From an uncultured Lachnospiraceae bacterium (lineage in GTDB: Bacteria; Bacillota; Clostridia; Lachnospirales; Lachnospiraceae), in NCBI GenBank assembly GCA_934371505.1, contig CAKRNW010000080.1, positions 1-10,456 of the forward strand: a stretch of DNA of 10,456 nt. The letters run 5' to 3'. The translations under genes were made by a program, and so were the position numbers. The notes under the pieces are model-generated. The model saw nothing but the letters and a program-made list of their open reading frames with translations, made no database searches and had not been told where the DNA came from. This document shows, one piece after another, positions 1-5,923 of the stretch. The first letter of the stretch is position 1. Every line of letters starts with the position of its first letter.

Positions 1-16
1 TGCTCTGTTTCTTTAG

Positions 17-1246
17 CTATCTCTGATTTTTTTGCATTTCTTCCATTTTCTCACAAAATTCATCCTGAGATATTTGATCCATCACATATTGTTGAAATAA
101 TATGCCGGTCTTAGAGATATCCTTCATTGGATCGGAAGAAAACGGACGTTCCTTCAATTCAACATGATTCACATAATCCTGAAAGACCTGAAATCCTGGG
201 ATATCCAGTTTTTCTTCACGAATCACATCAAGTCTGGCCGGAAGACATTTCATGCATTCTGCATAGGCAATATTTCCTTCTCTGCTTGCGGCATATTTCA
301 GGAATTTTATTGCCGCTTTCTCATGCTCAGATGCCTTGTTTAACACATACTGCCATGTAGCGATGTTGGTAGCATTCTTTCGAAATCCCGGTAATGGTGC
401 CACCTGGATTTTTTCCATTCTGTAAGCTCCGGCACATTCAAAAGTGTTTATGGCTCCGCTATACATAAAAATACTGCCGTATTTTCCATCCAAAAATTTC
501 TGTTCCATTTGTTCATACCGGTCTGTGGTCTGTGAAATCGGAACTTCTCCGTTTGCTGTCAGATCGTGAAGAAAGCTGAGTGCTTCTCTCGTGTTTTTAT
601 TCTCCCAGTCGTAATAGTCGCCTCCGAAGAGATTTACAAATTCCGAAAGTTCATTGTACACATAGGACTGATCCCATGCTCCTCCATATCCGTAGACATC
701 GTTGCCCAGGTTTTCTTTCAAAAAAGCAGCAAAATCTTCCTGCGTCCGGATCTCTCGGTCTCCTGTGACTTCCCGGTTTACCCAGAATACCATAATATCC
801 ATAAGGTAGGGGACAGAATAAACTTTACCATCTTTCATCGGTACATTCTGCATATAACTTTCCGGATAACTGGATAACAGTTCTTTCGTCATCACCGTAT
901 CGTTCAGTGGTTTCAGATAATCTTTGTATTTAAATTCACTGATCATCTCATCATTGACAGAGAAGATATCGACGGAAGAATCCCCGGCTTCCAGAATCGT
1001 GGAGATTTTAGCCTGCCGCACATCTGCATCTGCAGGGCAGGCTATCGTCTCTATCTCAAGATTCAGTTCTTTTTCTGCATTTTCGATAAATTTCCTGAAT
1101 TTGGGAGATTCTGCATCTACGTGCATGATGGTTAATTTTTCTTTCTGCGAATCCGTATCCTCTGTATGGACTCCATCCTGTTGATCCCCGCATCCAGACA
1201 TCAGCAACAAAAATCCAATAAAAGCACCCAATACATACTTCTTCAA
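17..1246 (-). CDS. Sugar ABC transporter solute-binding lipoprotein (second, paralogous copy)
   Basis: This 409-residue protein is an extracellular sugar-binding protein of the CUT1 (family 1 solute-binding) type, anchored to the membrane by lipid and delivering an oligosaccharide to a permease pair. The N-terminus has a short basic and hydrophobic signal ending in a lipobox-like MSGC, with Cys19 as the lipidated residue. It is clearly paralogous to the binding protein at 4377-5642: both share the LNDTVMT stretch, FWVN, YGYGG, FGGDY, a KYGS-type segment and an AAIKFLKYA-type segment. The start is TTG at 1244-1246, preceded by AGGAG six bases upstream; no ATG fits this RBS. The RBS overlaps the stop codon of the GH172 gene, so the two are probably translationally coupled. 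It is the last operon gene in the window, and no permease follows it before the edge. It may bind a related but different ligand, or give the same permeases a second specificity. The family is firm; the ligand is unknown. Confidence 0.93.
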   Translation of the reverse strand: MKKYVLGAFIGFLLLMSGCGDQQDGVHTEDTDSQKEKLTIMHVDAESPKFRKFIENAEKELNLEIETIACPADADVRQAKISTILEAGDSSVDIFSVNDEMISEFKYKDYLKPLNDTVMTKELLSSYPESYMQNVPMKDGKVYSVPYLMDIMVFWVNREVTGDREIRTQEDFAAFLKENLGNDVYGYGGAWDQSYVYNELSEFVNLFGGDYYDWENKNTREALSFLHDLTANGEVPISQTTDRYEQMEQKFLDGKYGSIFMYSGAINTFECAGAYRMEKIQVAPLPGFRKNATNIATWQYVLNKASEHEKAAIKFLKYAASREGNIAYAECMKCLPARLDVIREEKLDIPGFQVFQDYVNHVELKERPFSSDPMKDISKTGILFQQYVMDQISQDEFCEKMEEMQKNQR

Positions 1247-1252
1247 GTTCTG

Positions 1253-1257
1253 CTCCT
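1253..1257 (-). promoter_or_regulatory. RBS that decides the TTG start of the second binding protein
   Basis: On the minus strand AGGAG lies six bases before TTG (1246-1244). It overlaps the TAG stop of the GH172 gene (1258-1256). The protein read from this TTG begins with a proper lipoprotein signal peptide, which supports the unusual start codon. Confidence 0.8.
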
Positions 1258-2368
1258 ATCTAGGCCAGCGGTCTTCTTTTCCAGGAAGTTCCGGGAAGCT
1301 GTTATGTGGTTCTGCCTGATACCAGTATGCCACACTTGCCACATCATCCTGTCTCTCAAATAATCCTCTGTAGCCCACACCGATCTGCTGGATCGTCACT
1401 TTCAGATCCTCGTCAAAACAGATCGGATCCTGGATATGCCAGCGGTAAAAACCTCTCATCGGCATAACATCGTCATTGTGATAGAAATTATGAATCAACT
1501 CATCGTGAGAAGAATAATATGGATATCCCAGATAAGGTGTACAATAATTCTGTTCCACGGTCTTACCGTCTACCTGCTTAGCAAAGCTCCAGGAACCACC
1601 GAAATAATCTTCTGTTCCTGTTCCGCAGATGGTAGGATATTCTTCATCTCCGTCGATATAGAACTTAACCTCACCTTCACCCCACCAGTAACGCTCCAGT
1701 GTTGTCAGTGCCATATAAGTACCTACATAGTGACCTTTTCCTTTGACATTATCAAGGATTACATAATCTTTCTGCAACTGAGTGATCTTTTCTCTCCTCC
1801 ACTGTGCATGGAAGTAAGCGACATCCTCCGGCAGTCCCTCATCATACAGGCAATAATCCACCTGGTAGAAGAATGCTGGAATTGAATTGACATGTTGGTT
1901 TTCCAGAGTGATTCTTGCTTTTTTTCTGAAAGGCATCTGGAAATAACAGTTCAATCCTCTGCTTGGCACTACTGCGATCGGCATAGAATTTATATTGCAT
2001 TCTCTACCAAACCCACAGCAGAAAAAGTCTCCCAGCGGGCTTTCTACAGACGGTTCCTCTTCATCATCCCAGTACATACGAAGAACCAGATCTCTCAGTA
2101 CAAAGCAATCTGCGTCTGTGGTTTTCGCATCCACTGTGATCCAGATATGATTGATCGCGCCAGGTCCCTCGATCTCTGCCAGTGTCACTGTCTGACCACT
2201 TGCGATGTCTCTAAGACACGGGCTTCCCTTTCTGGATGGTCCAAGATCACTGGCTGCTATACCTCCCTTTCCTTTTTCTCCTCTTGGATTTTCTGCATTG
2301 ATCGCACGGCTTTTTCTATGTTTTGCTAATGCTAGATTACTTAAAGTTCCACCAAATTCGTTATACAT
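1256..2368 (-). CDS. DUF2961 / glycoside hydrolase family 172 protein
   Basis: This 370-residue cytoplasmic protein belongs to the DUF2961 family, now GH172. Characterised members are alpha-D-fructofuranosidases (difructose dianhydride I synthase/hydrolase) and exo-alpha-D-arabinofuranosidases. Family signatures include an N-terminal RAINAENPRGEKGKGG block (residues 21-36), a WGEGEVKFYIDGD block (229-241) and GTGTEDYFGGSW (249-260). Glu253 and one of Glu231/Glu233 sit about 20 residues apart, similar to the two catalytic glutamates reported for the bifidobacterial enzyme; assigning them here is inference. There is no signal peptide, so the substrate would have to be imported, which fits the two permease genes just upstream. 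The ATG start has AAGGAGG eight bases before it. The stop is nine bases from the next gene's TTG start. Length is normal for a single-domain (monomer-length) member. Whether the substrate is a fructose- or arabinofuranose-containing oligosaccharide cannot be read from sequence alone. Confidence 0.92.
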   Translation of the reverse strand: MYNEFGGTLSNLALAKHRKSRAINAENPRGEKGKGGIAASDLGPSRKGSPCLRDIASGQTVTLAEIEGPGAINHIWITVDAKTTDADCFVLRDLVLRMYWDDEEEPSVESPLGDFFCCGFGRECNINSMPIAVVPSRGLNCYFQMPFRKKARITLENQHVNSIPAFFYQVDYCLYDEGLPEDVAYFHAQWRREKITQLQKDYVILDNVKGKGHYVGTYMALTTLERYWWGEGEVKFYIDGDEEYPTICGTGTEDYFGGSWSFAKQVDGKTVEQNYCTPYLGYPYYSSHDELIHNFYHNDDVMPMRGFYRWHIQDPICFDEDLKVTIQQIGVGYRGLFERQDDVASVAYWYQAEPHNSFPELPGKEDRWPR

Positions 2369-2394
2369 TGTTGCATCCTCCTTCTGGTTTGCAA

Positions 2395-2422
2395 ATTATA
2401 TCAGGTTTTGTATTACTGTTCA
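2395..2422 (-). promoter_or_regulatory. Candidate internal promoter upstream of the GH172 gene
   Basis: Reading the minus strand, TGAACA (2422-2417) is followed after 16 bases by TATAAT (2400-2395). The TATAAT is preceded by TGA, giving a full extended -10 element (TGnTATAAT). It lies in the 108-base gap between the permease stop and the GH172 start. Transcription would start near 2388, a short distance before the RBS at 2377-2383. It could give the GH172 gene and the second binding protein expression independent of the main promoter. Confidence 0.45.
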
Positions 2423-2476
2423 CTTCATTCACAAGAACTCGTTTCACAGGTTAATGCTCCTATGAACAATTACCAA

Positions 2477-3331
2477 TTAAGCTTTTACTCCTCCTGCCAT
2501 TATACCATCCATAATCTGTTTTTCAAAGACTGCTACGAAAATAATAATCGGTAACAGGATGATCCAACCCATGGCACTTACCAGATCCCACGGAACACCA
2601 TACATGTTATCTCTCAGTGGCAGCTGTACAATTGCAACAGACAGCACCTGGATATCATTGGAGTAATACAATGGAGTAAAGAAGTTATTCAAACAGGTGA
2701 TAAAGTTAATGATACAAACTGTAGCGATTGCAGGTTTCATCAGCGGTAAGACCACTTTGAATAATCTCTGGACAAAATTCGCTCCGTCGATGGCTGCTGC
2801 TTCTTCCAGGGAAACCGGAATCTCTGATGCAAAGTTCTTTAAGACCAATACAGTAAATGGAACGACTGCACTGATATAAAGAATGATCAGACCCGGATAA
2901 GTGTCATACAGTCCTACTGCTCTCATGAATTCATACAACGGTCTTGCTGTTACAACTTCCGGAATCAACATTGTTGCAATAATGAACGCGAAGGCAATGC
3001 TGATCCCCTTTGTTCTGAATCTTGAAAATCCATATGCCGCCATGGCACAAAGTACAGTACTTACCACAATTGTGACACCTACGATCAGAACTGTGTTTCC
3101 GATTTTTTCCAAAAGTCCTACGTTCTCTATCAGGAATTTGTAGCTTTCCAGTGTCGGGTGATCCGGAATATAGTCGATTGGCATCTTGAACAATTCACCT
3201 GGCGGTGTGATCGATGATACGAAAATCCACAGAACCGGAAATAAGATCAAAAAGGAAACGATTGCAAATAACAGCCATCTGCCTACTGCAGTAAGGGCTT
3301 TATATACTTTATATTTATTAGTATCCTGCAT
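2477..3331 (-). CDS. Carbohydrate ABC transporter permease, MalG/CUT1 inner subunit
   Basis: This 284-residue inner-membrane protein is the MalG-like half of a CUT1 sugar importer. It has about six hydrophobic segments. The first is near residues 17-38 and the last near 253-269. The cytoplasmic EAA loop is plain at residues 177-184 (EAAAIDGA) followed by a LPLMKP stretch, which contacts the ATPase. The C-terminus ends in an AGGVKA-type tail, as is usual for this subunit. The ATG start has AGGAGG seven bases upstream, and that RBS abuts and partly overlaps the stop of the preceding permease gene, so the two are translationally coupled. It forms a heterodimer with the product of 3343-4221. No ATPase gene accompanies the pair. 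Confidence 0.96.
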   Translation of the reverse strand: MQDTNKYKVYKALTAVGRWLLFAIVSFLILFPVLWIFVSSITPPGELFKMPIDYIPDHPTLESYKFLIENVGLLEKIGNTVLIVGVTIVVSTVLCAMAAYGFSRFRTKGISIAFAFIIATMLIPEVVTARPLYEFMRAVGLYDTYPGLIILYISAVVPFTVLVLKNFASEIPVSLEEAAAIDGANFVQRLFKVVLPLMKPAIATVCIINFITCLNNFFTPLYYSNDIQVLSVAIVQLPLRDNMYGVPWDLVSAMGWIILLPIIIFVAVFEKQIMDGIMAGGVKA

Positions 3332-3342
3332 GTCAATACCTC

Positions 3343-4221
3343 CTAATCTGCCAGTTTATTCATGAATTTGATGTTGATAAAGCTAAAGGCCGCCATTACA
3401 AGGAACAACATAACTGCCAGTGTAGATGCATAACCCACATTTAGATTGGTAAATGCTTCTGTGGTAATTCTGTATGCGATCAGGGATGTATCCTCACCAG
3501 GACCACCGGAAGTCATAGCATATACCAAGTCGAAAGTTGTCAGTCTCCAAAGTGTAAACGGAATACATAAAGTGATAATATTTTTCAGGATCAACGGTAA
3601 TGTGATACGGAAGAAGCTCTGCACTCCGTTTGCCCCATCCACCTTTGCAGCTTCGTAGATATCGCCGGAAATAAACTGAAGTCCGGACAATACCAGGATT
3701 GCAAAGAACGGAAGGTCTTTCCACAGGTCCATGGCGATAACCGCTGCTCTGGCGGAACCGGTGTTGATCAGCCAGTTATACTGAAAATCTGATACAAACC
3801 GTCTTATAAAATCGTTCACCAGACCGTAATCGTTGTTGAATCCCCATTTTGCTGCCATACCGATAACAACAGCCGGCATAGCCCACGGGATCAGTACGAT
3901 GGTTCTTAAGAATCTTCTGCCCTTAAATTTCATATTCAGGATCAAAGCCAGGATCACACCTAAAATCACATGGAATACCATGGAAACAACCACAAATATC
4001 ACGGTAAAGGATATGGATGTCTGCACTTTGGGATCTTTAAATACATTAACGTAGTTTGCCAGTCCGACAAATTCGTTGACTCCTGATAAAACCTTTATGT
4101 CAAATAAACTATTTTTCAAAGTTACTATAATCGGATATAAAGTAGTAAAACCACGGATAATCACAACCGGAAGAATTAAGATCCATGGAATCCATTTCAT
4201 CGATTTTTTACTGATTGTCAC
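3343..4221 (-). CDS. Carbohydrate ABC transporter permease, MalF/CUT1 inner subunit
   Basis: This 292-residue membrane protein is the MalF/UgpA-like half of the importer. Hydrophobic segments run from about residue 11 to the last near 267-285. The EAA loop is at residues 190-197 (EAAKVDGA) followed by ITLPL, and the typical MTSGGP segment before the last helices is at 247-252. The start is GTG at 4219-4221, with AGGAGG eight bases upstream at 4230-4235; the first internal ATG is codon 8 and lacks such an RBS. The gene lies 155 bases after the first binding-protein gene, from which it is separated by a stem-loop. The next permease starts 11 bases after its stop. Together these encode the membrane channel of one importer. 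Confidence 0.96.
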   Translation of the reverse strand: MTISKKSMKWIPWILILPVVIIRGFTTLYPIIVTLKNSLFDIKVLSGVNEFVGLANYVNVFKDPKVQTSISFTVIFVVVSMVFHVILGVILALILNMKFKGRRFLRTIVLIPWAMPAVVIGMAAKWGFNNDYGLVNDFIRRFVSDFQYNWLINTGSARAAVIAMDLWKDLPFFAILVLSGLQFISGDIYEAAKVDGANGVQSFFRITLPLILKNIITLCIPFTLWRLTTFDLVYAMTSGGPGEDTSLIAYRITTEAFTNLNVGYASTLAVMLFLVMAAFSFINIKFMNKLAD

Positions 4222-4229
4222 TCTTTTCT

Positions 4230-4235
4230 CCTCCT
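4230..4235 (-). promoter_or_regulatory. RBS that decides the GTG start of the first permease
   Basis: AGGAGG on the minus strand lies eight bases before GTG (4221-4219). This is well placed for the GTG and badly placed for the ATG seven codons downstream. Confidence 0.8.
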
Positions 4236-4248
4236 GTCATCTTAGGAA

Positions 4249-4282
4249 AACGCACCGTAAATTGTGTTTGCTACGGTGCGTT
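4249..4282 (-). terminator. Intercistronic stem-loop, partial terminator between binding protein and permeases
   Basis: AACGCACCGTA (4249-4259) and TACGGTGCGTT (4272-4282) form a perfect 11-bp stem with a 12-base loop. On the minus strand the stem runs directly into extra T residues (four in a row counting the stem end), so it resembles a weak intrinsic terminator. It sits about 95 bases after the binding-protein stop and just before the permease RBS. This is the usual position for a structure that keeps binding-protein mRNA more abundant than permease mRNA, by attenuation or by 3'-end protection. Confidence 0.72.
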
Positions 4283-4376
4283 CCCTTTTACCAAGCAGAT
4301 GTTTTCAATCCGCATTCATTGCCTGTTGCCAACTGTTTTGTTATTCATCAGTTATTTCTATCATTGTTCAGCTATA

Positions 4377-5642
4377 TTACTTGCTGTATTTTTCAACCAG
4401 ACCCTGAGCTTTCTCACAGAACTCATCTACAGAGATCTCATCTTTCATACAGGACTGGAAAATAGTTCCCATATCTGTGATAAATTCCATTGTCTGAGGA
4501 AGCATCGGACGTCCGGAAACGTTGCACTCAGAAGCATAGCGGGAATACATTTCTTTTGCAGGATCTGTATCCGGAACAACTTTTTCTGCTACATCTGCTC
4601 TTGCAGGATATCTGTCAAATGCTTTGTAGGATGCTTCCATTCCGCCTTCGTCTGCCATGTACTTAAGGAATTTGATGGCTGCTTCTTTGTTCTTGGAAGC
4701 GGAATTCAGAACATAACTCCAGGAATCTGTAAAGATTGCTCTCTCTCCTTTACCGCTGAAGTCAGGAACCATAGCCATATGGATCTTGTCCTCTCCCAGC
4801 ATACCGGCTTTCTCGTAATCAGTTCCAAGTCCCCACATGAAAAAGCTTCCATATTTTCCATCATTGGCCTTCGGGTTCATCTGCTCATATTTGTCTGCAA
4901 TCTGATCGATCGGTGTCTGGTTATTATCCACCATATCTTTCAGGAACTGAATGGCTTCTTTGTTTTCAGCCTTTGTCCAGTCAAAATAATCTCCACCGAA
5001 CATATTTACAAACTGTGCGATCTCATTGAATACATAGGTTTTTTCCCAGGACCCGCCGTATCCATATCTTCCGTCACCAGAAGCTGCTTCCATATATTTC
5101 ATGAAGTCTTCTTTTGTATCGATCTCTGTAATTCCGACTTCATCCATGATTTCCTGATTTACCCAGAAAGCCAGGTATCCGGAATATCCCGGAACACCGA
5201 CAATGTTACCGTCTTTATCTGTGATCATATCCTCCAGATAACCCTGTGCAAACTGACTACGGACATCTTCTGTCATAACTGTGTCGTTCAGACCTTCCAG
5301 CCAGCCTGTGTTTTTGAATGCCGCACTCATCTCATCATTGATTTCGATAATATCAACAGCAGCATCTCCTGTAGATAAGATTGTCGTAACTTTCTGCTGA
5401 CGGGTATCGGAATCTGTCGGAGCTGCGATTACATTGATGTTCAGTCCTGTGGCATCCTCTACATTTTTCAGCCATTCATCAAAGTCAGGATCTGTTGTAT
5501 TGATGCTGTACAAAGTCAGATCATAATCTTCGGATTTTCCTGTACTTTCTTCCCCTTCACTTCCTTTGGAGCTGCCGCATCCTGCCAGCATTCCCACTGC
5601 CATAACGCCTACCAGTAACACGCTCACTAATTTCTTTTTCAT
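4377..5642 (-). CDS. Sugar ABC transporter solute-binding lipoprotein (first gene of the operon)
   Basis: This 421-residue protein is an extracellular CUT1-type solute-binding lipoprotein. The signal peptide (MKKK, then a hydrophobic run) ends in the lipobox LAGC with Cys22 lipidated, followed by a Gly/Ser/Glu-rich linker. The body has features shared with the second binding protein at 17-1246, including LNDTVMT, FWVNQE, YGYGGSW, FGGDYFDW, DKYEQM and AAIKFLKYM. The ATG start (5640-5642) has AGGAGG seven bases upstream. It is the promoter-proximal gene of the minus-strand operon, followed by a stem-loop and then the two permeases, so it is probably the most abundant product. It is divergent from the sensor kinase/regulator pair, which suggests control by that pair. 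The ligand is probably an oligosaccharide that is a substrate, or yields a substrate, for the GH172 enzyme; this is inferred from context only. Confidence 0.95.
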   Translation of the reverse strand: MKKKLVSVLLVGVMAVGMLAGCGSSKGSEGEESTGKSEDYDLTLYSINTTDPDFDEWLKNVEDATGLNINVIAAPTDSDTRQQKVTTILSTGDAAVDIIEINDEMSAAFKNTGWLEGLNDTVMTEDVRSQFAQGYLEDMITDKDGNIVGVPGYSGYLAFWVNQEIMDEVGITEIDTKEDFMKYMEAASGDGRYGYGGSWEKTYVFNEIAQFVNMFGGDYFDWTKAENKEAIQFLKDMVDNNQTPIDQIADKYEQMNPKANDGKYGSFFMWGLGTDYEKAGMLGEDKIHMAMVPDFSGKGERAIFTDSWSYVLNSASKNKEAAIKFLKYMADEGGMEASYKAFDRYPARADVAEKVVPDTDPAKEMYSRYASECNVSGRPMLPQTMEFITDMGTIFQSCMKDEISVDEFCEKAQGLVEKYSK

Positions 5643-5729
5643 TTCATTACCTCCTGTTTGTTTGTGGCCTCGCGCCCATTTCTTTGATGAGTTAAGGATA
5701 TCAAAAAGTCTGTTTTCTCAAAATACAAT

Positions 5730-5777
5730 ATTTTTCGATTCGTTTATATTATTTTTATCCTTGTTGAAAGCATTTTT
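5730..5777. promoter_or_regulatory. Three A-tracts phased at 21 bp in the divergent promoter region
   Basis: The plus strand carries ATTTTT at 5730-5735, 5751-5756 and 5772-5777, each exactly 21 bases from the next, about two helical turns. They lie between the two divergent genes and reach into the spacer of the plus-strand promoter. Such phasing could bend DNA intrinsically. It could also mark the repeated half-sites of an AraC-type regulator such as the one encoded at 7728-9332. The region is AT-rich, so chance cannot be excluded. Confidence 0.35.
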
Positions 5778-5792
5778 TTAATCTTTTATAAT
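5764..5792 (+). promoter_or_regulatory. Sigma-A promoter of the kinase/regulator operon
   Basis: TTGAAA (5764-5769) and TATAAT (5787-5792) are separated by exactly 17 bases. This is a near-consensus housekeeping promoter pointing to the sensor kinase gene. Transcription should start near 5799, leaving a leader of about 125 bases before the RBS-supported ATG at 5924. Confidence 0.75.
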
Positions 5793-5826
5793 AAGAATAG
5801 AAATTGATCATCTATAATAGTATTCT

Positions 5827-5840
5827 GGCATGAGCATGCC
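5827..5840. repeat. Small palindrome in the kinase leader
   Basis: GGCATG (5827-5832) and CATGCC (5835-5840) are inverted around two bases. The element lies about 30 bases downstream of the predicted transcription start. It could be an operator half-site pair or a small leader hairpin; nothing in the sequence decides which. Confidence 0.4.
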
Positions 5841-5873
5841 GAACTCCAAACGATCACATGCAAGATTTCATTG

Positions 5874-5890
5874 ACGAAAGCGTTTTTGAT
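5874..5890 (+). promoter_or_regulatory. Candidate catabolite-responsive element (cre-like)
   Basis: The 17 bases around GAAAGCGTTTT match the CcpA-binding consensus (WTGNAARCGNWWWCAWW) at all but three positions, with the central CG and the flanking A and T runs intact. It lies in the leader of the kinase/regulator transcript, downstream of its promoter. There CcpA could act as a roadblock and link the sugar system to carbon status. This is a candidate only. Confidence 0.35.
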
Positions 5891-5912
5891 AGATTTTGCC
5901 TGGATACAATAC

Positions 5913-5918
5913 AAGGAG
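5913..5918 (+). promoter_or_regulatory. RBS that decides the kinase start
   Basis: AAGGAG lies five bases before ATG 5924. The earlier in-frame ATG at 5858 has no purine-rich sequence at a suitable distance. The protein from 5924 has the usual short basic N-terminus before the first membrane helix. Confidence 0.75.
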
Positions 5919-5923
5919 ATTTT

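Noticed and set aside
4215..5378. A 387-codon open frame on the plus strand
   Set aside because: It lies wholly antisense to the permease RBS region and the first binding-protein gene. Its Cys/His/Phe-rich composition is that of a reverse-frame shadow, and it has no family motif.
5643..5760. A clear sigma-A promoter for the minus-strand operon
   Set aside because: Only weak matches were found (for example TTTTGA, 17 bases, TATCCT), so none is listed as a feature. The operon probably needs its activator.
5813..5818. A second TATAAT on the plus strand upstream of the kinase
   Set aside because: No -35-like hexamer is found at 16-19 bases upstream and there is no extended -10. The promoter at 5764-5792 is far better.
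5858..5923. Upstream in-frame extension of the kinase from ATG 5858
   Set aside because: It has no RBS, and a strong RBS serves ATG 5924. The extension also adds an acidic stretch before the usual basic N-terminus.
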